Counted from the stretch's first letter, positions 1-11,152 are shown. The stretch: 64,000 nucleotides of DNA from Periplaneta americana (GCF_040183065.1 NC_091120.1:75122708-75186707), one strand, 5' to 3'. Notes: generated by a model from the sequence alone, not told the origin. Numbers and translations are program-made.

Positions 1-718
1 AACATGTGGATTGTTTGCACACTAGTAGACAATTATGCGGGTTAACAGTTCCGTTCAACTTAAATTGTGCCTCATTGGACCAAACAACTTTTGTTACGAA
101 GGCCTCATCCTCTTGCACCACGTTCCGAAACCATTCACAGTACTGCATTTTCCGACCAGGGTCATTTTCATTTAATGCATGCAAAAGTCTTGGGATGAAA
201 ACTTTCAACTTTGCTGTTTTAATAATACGAGATATGCTGGTTCTGCTAATCCAAGTCTCACGTGCACATTGCTTTGTAGATTTCTGCGATGAGTGCTGAA
301 AACGTTCCAAAACCAAAGCCGAGGACGCAGGAATTGTTGATGTGCGAGGTCTCCCAGATCTCCCTTGTAAATATCGCATAGGGTACCATGAATCTCAAAT
401 TTGTCATGAATGTGTGCAATTGTTAGTCGCGTTGGTCGTTCTGTTGTGTACTCACGTCTTCATTGCCGTTGAACTTCAAAAACATTCTCAGTTCTCCAAT
501 ACCACTACAAAATTGCTTTCCGCTGTTCAAACAATAATCTTGGATCCATTTTGTTGTTGATTGACCTGTCTCACAGCAATGCTGGCATAACATATGTGAG
601 TCTCATTTGTTTACAGGACATCATACTACACATTACTGTTGTTTTTCGGTCCAACTTTAAAATATATTAAATAGATATCTCCTGTCAAAGTGTGTATACA
701 TTTTTTCGCCACCCTCTG
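1..718 (-). mobile_element. Decayed mariner/IS630-type DNA transposon, 5' part
   Basis: The minus strand encodes fragments of a Tc1/mariner-superfamily transposase. Near 530-460 it reads MDPRLLFEQRKAIL, a stop, then WYWRTENVFEVQRQ, which is a helix-turn-helix start. Near 160-30 it reads EWFRNVVQEDEAFVTKVVWS, then NEAQFKLNGTVNPHNC, the region around the first catalytic acid (usually FSDEAHF...NG.VN..NC). The catalytic Asp position reads Asn. At least two stops and one frameshift break the frame. The outer end at 699-718 reads, on the minus strand, CAGAGGGTGGCGAAAAAATG and abuts TA, as expected for this superfamily. The other end lies outside the window. Non-functional. Confidence 0.75.
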
Positions 719-752
719 TATATTATATGAAAATGTTTTGAAATATTTTCAG

Positions 753-915
753 ACAGGAGAAAAACATACAGTCACGCAGTATAGTCAACATGACTGATAT
801 GCGCCAAGAGATACTCCATCTCCAACGAGACGTGACCAGAGAAAAGTCAAAAGCTCGCGCACTTGAAGAAGAGCTGCAGAATCCACCTAATCTCCATCGC
901 TGGAGAATACTAGAA
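753..915 (+). CDS. CFAP58: CFAP58, internal exon (4th from the 3' end)
   Basis: This exon is bounded by a TTTTCAG acceptor ending at 752 and a GTGAGT donor at 916. It opens in phase 1 and reads QEKNIQSRSIVNMTDMRQEI, then LHLQRDVTREKSKARALEEE and LQNPPNLHRWRILE. The string ALEEELxNPxNxHRWRxLE is, from memory of the family, a hallmark of CFAP58 (CCDC147), a coiled-coil protein of the axoneme needed for sperm-tail and cilium assembly. Heptad-like charge spacing fits coiled coil. The reading continues without phase loss into the exon at 4222. The 5' exons of the gene lie upstream of the window. Confidence 0.9.
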
Positions 916-1652
916 GTGAGTGCCTCTTTGTGAAATATGTCCATTGTATTGTTTCATATTATCTTTTTAAAAATTAATATCGTGATGTAACAGAACATTG
1001 TTTTCCGATTCTGTCTGTCTGTCTCTGTTCTCCATTTATACCTAAGGCTTTTTACGAATTTTATTCATATTTGGTAGGATATGATATGCTGAAAAATATG
1101 GAGATAAAATTTATTATCGAATACTGTGAATAATTATAAGAGAGGAAAATCCTAGATGAAAGAGAAAGTAAGCAGCTTTTCTGATCAGGAAATATCCAGA
1201 GAATGTCACATGGAAGGTACAAAATAAATCATGAATTTGATGCCCAATGGGAGTAGGAAAAGAGGTGACCCTAGGTCGACATGAATGGGTTATAATTGAA
1301 AATCATGTCTGAAATAAATTTATGGGGTGGGGGACTAGTTTGTTCGTCATAATTACGTGGAAACAGGACATTGAAAATCTTAAAAAAATATATGTAAATT
1401 GGGCACACACACTTACCTGTGTAGACTATTTCATATGAAGCTCTAAGAATGACGATTTTTTTTTCAGCACCTGAAATAGTAACTAAATTTTCTTATACCC
1501 ACTGCTACAAACTCAAGTTGGATAAAGTCTCATAACAAACAGAGCTTGCAATTGACACGGAGTTTCTTATTGCACATTTTACACCAGAACCGAAGGAATA
1601 AAAGTACTATTGTGCAGAACCTTTATAATCAAATGAATTGGTGCAATCACTG
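916..1652 (+). other. CFAP58 intron sequence, nothing recognised
   Basis: AT-rich intronic sequence downstream of the donor at 916. I see no convincing ORF, tRNA-like box or repeat boundary before the LINE tail that begins near 1653. Confidence 0.5.
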
Positions 1653-1811
1653 AGGATAATATTAAAATGGATTTGAGGGAGGTGGGATATGATGATAGAG
1701 ACTGGATTAATCTTGCACAGGATAGGGACCGATGGCGGGCTTATGTGAGGGCGGCAATGAACCTTCGGGTTCCTTAAAAGCCATTTGTAAGTAAGTAAGT
1801 AAGTAAGTAAG
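1653..1811 (+). mobile_element. LINE-A 3' end fragment with (AAGT)n tail
   Basis: A strongly 5'-truncated copy of the LINE family found more completely at 5870-7182. It keeps only the last ~40 codons (GYDDRDWINLAQDRDRWRAY, then VRAAMNLRVP and a stop), followed by AAAGCCATTTGT and a (AAGT)n tail to 1811. A microsatellite tail in place of poly(A) is typical of RTE-like non-LTR elements. It sits in a CFAP58 intron in sense orientation. Confidence 0.9.
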
Positions 1812-2330
1812 GGTCTTACTTTGATTTATGGTGAGCCAATTTCTATCCGTCCATGCTGCGAGATTGTTTATCATTTCCTGTAGAACATTTTTGTTGGTTG
1901 AGTTGAGCACCATGTTGACGTACATATACATCACCACTGAGGGCATGCATATCTGTATGACATCTACTGTCGAAACATTGAAAAGTAGGAGGCTTAGTGG
2001 ATCTCTCCGTGGCACCCTCTGGTCCGGGTAACTTCCTTTGACTTCTGTTCCGTGTCGTCTATCTTTATGAAGTTTTGAGCAAGTATGTTGTGGGTGAGTA
2101 CAAGGATGTGATCATCTAATCCTTTGATGCTCTTGAGTTTCTCCATCAGTGTCCGCCTGTTTATGCTGTCGAAAGCTTTGCAGTAATCCACAAACACTGC
2201 ATAGAACTTCTGCTTTGGCTTTCCCAGGGCTTCTTAGATGTCTCCGAAGAGGATTTCTACTGCCTGAAGGGCGAAGGAAATTGCTGTTCAGGGATCTGTG
2301 GGTGTAGGACTTTGGTTGTATCTAATGTTG
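1812..2330 (-). mobile_element. Non-LTR retrotransposon RT fragment (Jockey/CR1-like)
   Basis: The minus strand reads AVFVDYCKAFDSINRRTLME (RT block with the first catalytic Asp), then DPLSLLLFN, then a corrupted YADD box (YVNMVLNSTNKNVLQ) and AAWTDRNWLTINQSKT. Two frames are needed, so at least one frameshift is present, and the YADD core is lost. It abuts the LINE-A tail at 1811; which inserted first is unclear. The clade assignment is tentative. Confidence 0.75.
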
Positions 2331-2419
2331 ACAGCACTCCAATATTTAGCAGGAAGACTGGAAAATTGAGTAAAAGTTGGACAGTGAAGATGATCTTGAT
2401 CCAGTCTTAATTAAGATTG

Positions 2420-3366
2420 TAGAAAGGGCATGTAGGAAATTTTGCAATATCAGTAATTCTGTGTAAATGTTTACTAAGGCAATCTTAATCTATAAGCAAC
2501 CTGAATGTTGCCCACAGAGTTTCGTGAAGTTTAATTATTAAATTAGATATACTGCATAATAACTCCCAATTTTTTCTATTTGCTTTAGAAGCGTTGTAAT
2601 TCTTTATTAAATTGTTATACATGTATTCTGATCTCATTATTATTTTAATACAGTAGTAAGATACAGGTATAAATGATTTTGGATTAATTTTGCTACTTTC
2701 CTTGGCCAGGAAATCAGCTGCCTGGTTACCTTCCTCCTCGCAATATGCTAGGATCCACTAGTGTAGCAAAAGTTTATTTAATATTATCAATTGTCTTAAA
2801 ATTTTACGACACTCTACTGTAGAATAGGTACTGAGATTTTTTGCTGTTACATCTGATGCTATAGCAAGGATAATTTCTTTTGAATCTGGTAATATCAGTA
2901 TCATACTCTTCTGAAATTTATCAGTTCGATACAGATTTTGTAAGCTTGAAAGAATAACCACAATTTCATCTTCAAAATAGTATTACCAGTTAGTGTTTGA
3001 ATCTACAGAAGGAAGAAAGCAAACATATTGCACCAGCACCACTAGGCTTACCTGCATTATTTGTTAAATAGGATCCATCTGTAAAATATGTAACCACTCA
3101 CTGAGAGGATAATTTAATCCATTTTGATTCTTGCGTACACTACTTTTAACACTTGAATATTTTCTGTTTTAATTCTTGAACAATGGATATGAAACTTTTT
3201 TGAGTTTTCAATCTACAGAGAGGACTGTATGAATGCCAATTGTTTCCTGGTAATCTGATAAGTTTTTCATATTGAATCAGTGCTTTTTCTTCTATTGTCA
3301 TTTTGATGCTGTTAATATTAGTGAGGAATCTCATAGAAGCTATTGGAGTTGTTTTGATTCCACCAG
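2420..3366 (-). mobile_element. Jockey-type LINE, connection plus RNase H region (first part)
   Basis: On the minus strand GGIKTTPIASMRFLTNINS is followed by IEEKALIQYEKLIRLPGNNW (the spacer after RT). Next come an RNase H-like LILPDSKEIILAIASD and WILAYCEEEGNQAADFLAK, matching the terminal RNase H motif (WIPxHxxIxGNExAD.LAK). Several stops are present. The Penelope-like fragment at 3367-3800 interrupts this LINE, and similar sequence resumes at about 3801-4110. A diverged relative is at 42330-43975. Confidence 0.75.
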
Positions 3367-3800
3367 TAACAAACGCTACAAAGAACACATTAAAGCAATA
3401 ACCAGAGGACACAATACATCTACATACGCCGATCACATAACCAGTGCTAACCATACATACAATAACATAAATGCAGACATGGAAATCCTACACATACAAC
3501 CCAAGAACCAAAAACTCAACACACTAGAACAATACGAAATATACAAACACATTAAAACACGCCCTGATCAAATTTTCAACACACAGATCAATTTCAGTAC
3601 ACACACACACACACACACACTATTTGACTCCACTATTCAACACCTTTCAACAATCAAACGCACCCACATAACAGGCAGAGAAGTTCGAGATGACACCGAG
3701 ATCTAGTAGGCTCTGAGGATGGTGTGTTAAGCACCGAAACAGCTGTAAGCCGCACAAACTTACATAATTAACACGAGTAAGTCCGCTAGTTAATCAATTA
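3367..3800 (+). mobile_element. Penelope-like element 3' fragment with GIY-YIG C-terminal part
   Basis: The + ORF reads NKRYKEHIKAITRGHNTSTY, then ADHITSANHTYNNINADMEI and LNTLEQYEIYKHIKTRPDQ. R/YxEHI....YA.HI...H and LNxLExxxIYK are the C-terminal signatures of the GIY-YIG endonuclease of Penelope-like retroelements. The GIY and YIG motifs themselves and the RT are missing (5' truncation). An (AC)n stretch lies at 3599-3620 inside the ORF, which ends with TAG at 3706. It splits the Jockey-like LINE on the opposite strand, so it is the younger insertion. A hammerhead-like motif follows the stop codon at once. Confidence 0.8.
3709..3751 (+). ncRNA. Hammerhead-ribozyme-like motif of the Penelope-like element
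   Basis: The core CTGAGGA (3713-3719) fits CUGANGA and GAAA (3736-3739) is the second conserved box. Stem I pairs GGCT (3709-3712) with AGCC (3748-3751). Stem II pairs GGTGT (3721-3725) with GCACC (3731-3735) around GTTAA; T3720 is unpaired. Stem III is two pairs (A3739-T3746, C3740-G3745) closed by AGCT, and the predicted cleavage is after A3747 (GUA). Minimal hammerheads with tiny stem III are known from Penelope-like elements. Activity is uncertain because of the unpaired T and the short stem I. Confidence 0.65.
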
Positions 3801-4110
3801 CGGATAATTCAAATTACTCATTTTTTAATGTCTGCAGAAATGTTCTTACATCTCGTATTACAATTAAATAATATTAAGTGTAAAACAACTCTAAGGGATT
3901 GTGTTTTAATAGCAAATTTTATTTTAATTTAAGTAGCTGTAATTTTTGTTTTATATCTTAAACCAGACTTAGAAAGCTCTGGTGGGTTTTCAAGCATACC
4001 TCTCGCAAGAACATACAGAGCTTTACTCATTCTTGAATTACAGGTGTTTCTATCTTCCATGATTTTTCTTTTTCCTGTCGAAAAACCATTGAAAATCTGG
4101 TAGATCGTCT
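3801..4110 (-). mobile_element. Jockey-type LINE, continuation beyond the Penelope insertion
   Basis: Sequence around 3880-3930 (stretch GGATTGTGTTTTAATAGC) resembles 43083-43115 in the related LINE at 42330-43975. That suggests the LINE interrupted at 3366 resumes here. The coding signal is weak and the outer boundary is approximate. Confidence 0.4.
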
Positions 4111-4221
4111 TAGAGAACCTCTACAGTTGTTATTTTACAGTATATGAAGAGGTACATAACATAATAATGCAAGTATCTTGATGGTTGTGTATTTATTATT
4201 GTTCTTTCTCTTTGAACGCAG

Positions 4222-4446
4222 GGATCAGATCCAACGACATATGAGCTTATCCAGAAGAATCAGCTTCTACAGAAGAGATTACAGGCGCTATCACAAACAG
4301 TAAGTGAGCGAGAAGGCCAGCTACAAGAATCTCAAAAGATGTGTAAAAAACTACAGGACCTCCTGTCCCGCCAGCCAGGGCCAGATGTAGCTATCCGCCT
4401 CCAACAAACTCAACATGCTCTTCAAGACAAAGACAAGAAAATAAAG
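4222..4446 (+). CDS. CFAP58: CFAP58, internal exon (3rd from the 3' end)
   Basis: Acceptor ACGCAG ends at 4221 and donor GTTTGT starts at 4447. The exon is 75 codons, phase 0 to 0: GSDPTTYELIQKNQLLQKRL, then QALSQTVSEREGQLQESQKM, then KLQDLLSRQPGPDVAIRLQQ. The strings SDPxxYELIQKxQxLQKRL and LxRQPGPxxAxxLQ are conserved CFAP58 features as I recall the family. Long uninterrupted heptads and many Gln/Lys residues indicate coiled coil. It joins the preceding exon as ...RWRILE-GSDPTTYE, as in orthologues. Confidence 0.93.
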
Positions 4447-4764
4447 GTTTGTTACTCATACTGTTCAGAATACCAGCTTAAGAAATTAGTCGAAAGAGGT
4501 GCTGCCTGGATTTTTCAATTACTAGTGAATATGTAAAAACCTCACAATATTTCGAAATTGTATCCATCTTCATTCTTGTGCTGAACAATGGGGTGAGAAG
4601 AATGTCCTAATCATTAGGGACGTTCAAATAGCTAAATCATGTGATTTACTAGCAGGTAATGGGTATTTTAATAAAAAGGAAGTGACGCTAAATTTAAGTG
4701 ACCAGCTTACCGGAGAGGAATTGAAAGGTAAAATAAAACAGTATAGATGTATTAAGAAAGTTAA

Positions 4765-5310
4765 CCTCATCTGTGACTCAAGTGTTGGCGCACTGGCGCA
4801 GGTGACCCAGGTTCGATCCCCAGCCAGGTCGTGATGAAATTTGTGATGGACAAAACAGACGTTGCAGGGAGGTTTTTCTCGTGGTATCCCCGTTTCCACC
4901 CTCCACCTCCTCTCATTTCATCTATCATCTGCAATGGAGTGAAATCTTGGGAGTAGTATGGGTTTCCGATGCTGATACAGGAAGGGTTTGGGCTCCAGAC
5001 CCCTGGGGCTTGTCAGGCATCCTCGTATGCAGATGGGACCTGGCTGTATCAAGGGCTGAGGCAGGATGGTCCACCTGTCAGCATCAGGTCAGGAAGAGTT
5101 TGGGGCATATCTGGCTACTTGTCCGCCTAATGGAACCTGACATCAAGGGCTGAAGCATGATGGCCACTTGTCAGCACTGGATTCACGAATGCCATCCAGG
5201 CCACCTGTCGGACTTGAGACAATCATCGTGCAATGAACTAAAGCATGCCTAACCATACAGACCTGTCCCAGATCCAGCCCTCATAAAATCAGTCAGTCGG
5301 CTATGAAGCA
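4765..5310 (+). mobile_element. tRNA-headed SINE-like repeat
   Basis: An A-box-like GTTGGCGCACTGG and a B box GGTTCGATCCCC (about 4812-4823) form a tRNA-like head, followed by a ~450 bp GC-richer body with no long ORF. Within the body, pieces such as CATCAAGGGCTGA and CACCTGTC recur, giving a weakly repetitive structure. The ORFs across it look incidental. No second copy exists in the window, so the limits are approximate. Confidence 0.5.
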
Positions 5311-5796
5311 AGTTAAGAGAATATACCTTAATAAAACGGATGTATGTCAGTAATGGAATTGAAGAAGAACATAGGTGAGAAAAAATGAGGAGTTAAAGAC
5401 TGTGCTACTGCTTGTCAAACAGAGGATGAGTTAACAGAAGACAGAATTTTTTAATATCATATTTTCAGGTAAGTTATGATGTAATACAATAAATATTTAT
5501 TGCATCAGGAGACAGGATTGTTCAATTCTATGATTTGTCCAAAGTTTAGTAATAGTAACTTACTTATTAGTGTATAACGAGTGGTTGTGAAATGTCGGGA
5601 AAGTTTACATTAGAGTGGCTAGTGGGGTCATCTGAGCAGCCCATACATGCAGTTTCTTTGTGTTTCCTATGATCCAAGTTATTTGCTAGTTTTAATATTA
5701 ATTTAAATTCGTGATTGTCACCTCACATTACCAAAATCGAATAATCACTACTGATTAAATCATCATTATTAAATTTTATATAATATAATATATTAA

Positions 5797-5797
5797 T

Positions 5798-5867
<70 letters not shown>

Positions 5868-5869
5868 GT
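5797..5869 (+). repeat. (AAT)n microsatellite
   Basis: Nearly pure AAT repeat with one ACT interruption, ending at the 5' truncation point of the LINE-A copy. More AAT units follow the LINE tail at 7183, so the LINE probably inserted inside this microsatellite. Confidence 0.95.
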
Positions 5870-7182
5870 CTTTTGTTGACGTCGTACAAAATTTTATCCA
5901 ATATCCTTTTGAGAAGATTAACTCCGTACGTAGATGAAATTATTGGGAATCATCAGTGCGGTTTTCGGCGTAATAGATCGACTATTGATCAGATTTTTTG
6001 TATTCGACAGATAATGGAGAAAAAATGGGAGTATAAGGGTACAGTACATCAGTTATTCATAGACTTCAAAAAGGCATATGACTCGGTTAAGATGGAAGTA
6101 TTATATGATATTCTTATTGAATTTGGTATTCCCAAGAAACTAGTTCGATTAATTAAAATGTGTCTCAGTGAAACATACAGCAGAGTCCATATAGGTCAGT
6201 TTCTATCTGATGCTTTTCTAATTCACTGCGGGCTAAAGCAGGGAGATGCACTATCACCTTTACTTTTTAACTTCGCTTTAGAATATGCCATTAGGAAAGT
6301 TCAGGATAACAAGCAGGGTTTGGAATTGAATGGGTTACATCAGCTTCTTGTCTATGCAGATGACGTGAATATGTTAGGAGAAAATACACAAACGATTAGG
6401 GAAAACACTGAAATTTTACTTGAAGCAAGTAAAGCGATCGGTTTGGAAATAAATCCCGAAAAGACAAAGTATATGATTATGTCTCGTGACCAGAATATTG
6501 TACGAAATGGAAATACAAAAATTGGAGATTTATCCTTCGAAGAGGTGGAAAAATTCAAATTTCTTGGAGCAACAGTAACAAATATAAATGACACTTGGGA
6601 GGAAATTAAACGCAGGGAAATGCGTGTTATTATTCAGTTGAGAAGATCTTAACATCCAGTCTGCTGTCCAAAAATCTGAAAGTTAGAATTTATAAAACAG
6701 TTATATTATAGGTTCTTCTGTATGGTTGTGAAACTTGGACTCTCACTCTGAAAGAGGAACATAGGTTAAGGGTGTTTGAGAATAAGATGCTTAGGAAAAT
6801 ATTTGGGGCTAAGCGGGATGAAGTTACAGGAGAATGGAGAAAGTTACACGATGCAGAACTGCACGCATTGTATTCTTCACCTGACATAATTAGGAACATT
6901 AAATCCAGACGTTTGAGATGGGCAGGGCATGTAGCACGTATGGGCGAATCCAGAAATGCATATAGAGTGTTAGTTGGGAGACCAGAGGGAAAAAGACCTT
7001 TAGGGAGGCCGAGACGTAGATGGGAGGATAATATTAAAATGGATTTGAGGGAGGTGGGATATGATGATAGAGACTGGATTAATCTTGCACAGGATAGGGA
7101 CCGATGGCAGGCTTATGTGAGGGCGGCAATGGACCTTCGGGTTCCTTAAAAGCCATTTGTAAGTAAGTAAGTAAGTAAGTAA
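5870..7182 (+). mobile_element. LINE-A copy, 5'-truncated (RT to 3' tail)
   Basis: The RT domain opens at the truncation point ([33 protein letters not shown]). It has [12 protein letters not shown] (first catalytic Asp), [20 protein letters not shown], and an intact LVYADDVNM box near 6350. Then come KTKYMIMS and [10 protein letters not shown] frameshift near 6640 and a stop near 6711 precede the second ORF, LYGCETWTL then RLRWAGHVARMGESRNAYRV and GRPRRRWEDNI. This is the common RTE-like C-terminal region. The (AAGT)n tail ends at 7182. The RT core is intact but the frame is broken, so not autonomous as it stands. Confidence 0.9.
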
Positions 7183-7257
7183 TAATAATAATAGTGGTAG
7201 TGGTGGCAGTGACGGCAGTAATTTGATAAAATATTTTTTTGTCTTTATTGTTTTCAG

Positions 7258-7368
7258 TGTCTGACATCCGAATTGAACATGTACAAAGCACAAGCATCAG
7301 AGTACAAATCTGAGTTGGAAGAAGTGAACGAAGAATTAAAGCTTGTAAAAAACAAATACTTCGTTCAG
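7258..7368 (+). CDS. CFAP58: CFAP58, penultimate exon
   Basis: Acceptor TTTTCAG ends at 7257 and donor GTAAGT starts at 7369. The exon is 37 codons, phase 0: CLTSELNMYKAQASEYKSEL, then EEVNEELKLVKNKYFVQ. The pattern LxSELNMYxxQxxEYKxE...LxxxKxKYxxQ matches the CFAP58 coiled coil just before its C-terminal tail. It lies 76 bp downstream of the LINE-A tail, so the retrotransposon sits close to the branch-point region of this acceptor. Confidence 0.92.
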
Positions 7369-8144
7369 GTAAGTATGTGTCTTTATCAGTGATTTTCTAA
7401 CTTCATAGGTTCATGGCTCCTTTGATCTCCTGTAGCTCCCCTATATCAAAAGAAAAGTCATCATAATCATCAATTTCACGGATTAAACTATATTTGGTTT
7501 GTTCCAATCTAGGGAATGTCGTAATGAATGTAATTATTCAAATTTGAGTGTGTCATATTAGTGGGAGGATGGAAGAAGGGTGAAGGAAAAGAAGTGGTGT
7601 GTGTGAATTTAGAAAAGGATTTCTTCCTCAAACTTATTTGCAATATGTGTATTTTGCATTTTAAAGCAGCGAATTTCGATGTAACTTTGAAGTTTGTTTT
7701 AGGCTTTACGGCGAGTACTTGAGAGTGTGCAATGTTTTTATTTTACTTCTCATTTTAAAATAATGTTCAAGAATATAATTATTATGCATTGTGAATTCAG
7801 ATGTTACTCACTGTACATGGAAAGAAAGAAGGGCAATGAGTAACTGTGGAGGGGGGAACACAATTAAAACAGGAAGCTGTTCATGGTTCAGTTTGTTAAT
7901 GATTGCTGCCAAATACTATTACACTGTAATTCAAATTGTGAGCGAAATGCCAAACTGAAATCTTGAACGAAATTTAATACCGGAATGCTATGCTGTACTT
8001 GCAAATGACCATGCTTTCCGAATCACATCCATTAGAGATGATATTCATATATTAAGATATTATTTAAAATCATAATTTGTTAGTAATTAGAACATTTTAT
8101 GTATTTATTTGTCTATAATAGGCCAACGCTTCAATTACAATAGG
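7369..8144 (+). other. CFAP58 last intron, no feature recognised
   Basis: AT-rich intronic sequence after the GTAAGT donor. Only short chance ORFs are present. Confidence 0.5.
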
Positions 8145-8405
8145 TAGTACAAAATTATAGTTGCAGTCTGAAGAAGGTTTTAACTTCATAAGTGACACCA
8201 ATAAGGCATCACTCATGAGACAACTAAGCCAGAAGATAATGGGGTAGGTTGTCCAATTCCTATCCTCCTCCATTGCATACATCGCTGACTAGCTACATGT
8301 TACACTAATCAGACTTCAGATGTATACAAACTGTTGTTCTTCCTGTGACACATTTCGTCAAGTGAGATGTACTGCCCAATAATAGATGTACGTATCAGAC
8401 AGAAC
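8145..8405 (+). repeat. Dispersed repeat, family D, copy 1
   Basis: About 260 bp shared with 23869-24172. Shared blocks include ATGAGACAACTA, ACACTAATCAGACTT and CGTCAAGTGAGATGTACT in the same order and orientation. The second copy carries a (ATA)n expansion where this copy has a plain AAGATAATGGGG. No coding capacity, no tRNA-like boxes and no clear terminal repeats. An unclassified interspersed element. Confidence 0.75.
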
Positions 8406-10005
8406 CTTAATCAGAAGTTTATAGTTGCTTATAATATAAAAATGTAAAAATAAATAAAAAACACGAAAAAAGAGATAAATACACAATATCATGAGGAAGT
8501 TAATTACTAGCGCTTCTAGATTTGGTTGATTAGACCATCCTCATCTCTGCTAGTCTACCAGTATGAAGGTGAATACTCCTATAAGAAGGACTCCTTTATA
8601 TAATTCCACATGTTTATTGAAATTTATTATTTATATCTTGATTTTAATAACAGGGAATATCACGTCTCAGAAATTGGAAGTTTCATATTTTTTCTATAAT
8701 CCATGAAAAGCTGTAGTTTTAGTTTGTTGTAATGATATTTTCATATTTTGTTTAAATGCAATAGGCTTACTGAGTTTTGTAAATTGTCTTCTCTATTTTG
8801 TACTATGATCTAGTCGTCATCAAAGAGCATTATGCTTGTTTCTCTTAATCATAATGATATACGTATACAGTAGTATAAAAGAAGAAGGAAGTAAGACAAT
8901 CGTTTTGAAAATATATAAATTAGCGATCCTATTTTGCAGTAAATGAAGACCTTAAATTTTGGTATAAAAATTGGTTCATTTTGTTATTATTTCGCATAAA
9001 AAATAACTGTGTGTTACTTTTTCACATTTAAAATATATACTTTTTGACTTTAATCGTGCAAAATACATTACCCCCTTTAAAGATTAGAAATCCATATCAT
9101 CAAGGGAATCTTAAGCATTGCGACCAGACATGATCACTTGTTCATTGTGATAATAGCTGGATTTGTGCCGATACCAATATTTTCCGAAAAGTCAAGTCAA
9201 GTCTTTATTGATTAGTAAGACCAACTGTTTTATCTGTCCTATTTCCAGCAATCGTTGTGAGGAGAATGTAACCAATGAATTTCTGAAAAGAGATGTTTCC
9301 GGTTTGGTCATTTGGTACTTTTCCTTGGTAGCATGTACCTCTTATTTATACTATATTTGTGACTTTCATTTATATGACAAAAATTAAGTGTTTATTGAGT
9401 GATAAATTTCATGATTTTTTATACATTTCGAAATAAAAGTGGGAAGACAAAGTAGAATGTACTGTAAGTTACACTGTGTAACTCGACATTTTCAATATCA
9501 AGTTGTTGATGAACTGGCATCAATGACCACATCAACAAAAAAGCACAAAAACGTAGCTTTTTATCATCATCATTGCTCGATAAAATGACATCTATTTTAA
9601 AGGTAACGGTCGTGGGAAAAGAATAATTTGTAGCATAAGAAGGCATTTATAACACCATCAAACACAAGTGCAATTTTCGTTCAATGGATTTTATTTGCGA
9701 TCACACTAATTGTGAGAAGATATTAGTGAACATGCTGGCCCATTTTGCAATGAATACCATTGTAAAGAAATCAGAAGCAGCTAGGTTCATCTCTATAATG
9801 ATTGATTCATCCAATCATAAACAATTGAAAATTGTTCCTTTCTTGTGAGATATTTTTTCATTAACACAGAAATTTAAGTAAGGATGATAATTTTATTTAA
9901 TTTAGTTTGTACAACTAATATCTTGGGCAATTTAATATCGCATAAGGATGTCCTGATTTTTTATTTTCAAAATCTGGTCACCCTGATCTTAAGGTTCTTT
10001 CTACA
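8406..10005 (+). other. CFAP58 last intron, unassigned AT-rich sequence
   Basis: No repeat boundaries, tRNA-like boxes or coherent ORFs were recognised in about 1.6 kb. Short ORFs around 9163-9646 show no known motif. Confidence 0.5.
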
Positions 10006-10909
10006 TACGAGGGCCATTTCATAAATAAAGCACAGGTTAGCATAACTGTGAAGTGGATGACGCAACACCAATGAAAATTAAGTCCGTTGCAGTTGAAGGA
10101 TTGAGGAAGAAGCACGTGTGTTCGTTTCATTCATAGCATACTCTGTGTTTAGGTAATGAGAGCTAGAAATGGAGCCCACATATGTCTTGGGTACTGTGAT
10201 GATTGAAGATTAAAGATCGAATCTTAATGTGGCAACCTTACAGAAATCCACAGCGGAGCAGAGTTTGTGGTGAGCTTATAGCGGACTGTAGTACATTTTC
10301 TTGTTGGGCTACTCGTTTTCGTGTTGATGCAAGACCAGGAAGACCAAGAACATGAACAAAGTGTGAAACTTGTGGCGGATGCTCTTCAAGAAGATATTCG
10401 AGCAACATGTGAGGAACTTTCAGAAGCTACGGGGATTTCACCAAATTCAGTATTCCATATTTTGTCAAAAAATTTGAAGAAGAGAAAAATTTCTGTGCAA
10501 TGGGTCCCTCACTGCTTGACTGCTGAATGGAAGCAGAAACACCTGGACGTTGCAAACTTGCTGGCAGGATCATCACGAAAACGAGTAGCCCAAGGAGAAA
10601 CTGTACTATGGTCTACTGTAAGTTCACCACAAATTCCACTCAAAGCACTGTGGAAGCGTGGATTTCTGTGGGGGGAGTTTTGCCACGTAAAGATTCGATC
10701 TTTGATCTTCAATCGTCACAATACCCGAGACACATGTAGGCTTCATTTCTAGCTTTCGCTACCTAAACACAGAGTATGCTATGGACTAAACGAACATACG
10801 TGCTTCCTCCTCAATCAGTCAACTGCAACTGACTTAATTTTCATTGGTGTTGCATCATCCACTTCACAGTTCTATCAACCTGTGTATTATTTATGAAATT
10901 ATCCTCGTA
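10006..10909 (+). mobile_element. Foldback mariner-derived element with the HTH region in the loop
   Basis: The two halves, about 10006-10325 and 10568-10909, are inverted copies of each other: TACGAGGGCCATTTCATAAA at the left end, a reverse-complement version at the right. The loop encodes SVKLVADALQEDIRATCEEL, SEATGISPNSVFHILSKNL and KKRKISVQWVPHCL, the second helix-turn-helix and linker of a mariner (SETMAR-like) transposase. The left arm encodes the preceding helix region (CGELIADCSTFSCWATRFR), and the right arm repeats it on the opposite strand. No catalytic domain remains. Probably a non-autonomous palindromic derivative. Confidence 0.7.
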
Positions 10910-11101
10910 TTAACACATTATCAGTTGTGTAGAGAAGTGTGTGTAACAGTCTCCCATCCTGTGTGTGAATAATATAAACTAATAGGCACCACAGAACAGT
11001 GAGTCTATTTCTACCTAGTACTTAAAAATAAAGTCATTCGAAATATGGTTTGGATATTAGATTCAAAATTTTGTACATGAGTATCCATCTTCGGACACTT
11101 T

Positions 11102-11152
<51 letters not shown>

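Noticed and set aside
6..560. Plus-strand ORFs at 6-299 and 342-560
   Set aside because: Antisense of the decayed mariner-type transposase, whose motifs are readable on the minus strand.
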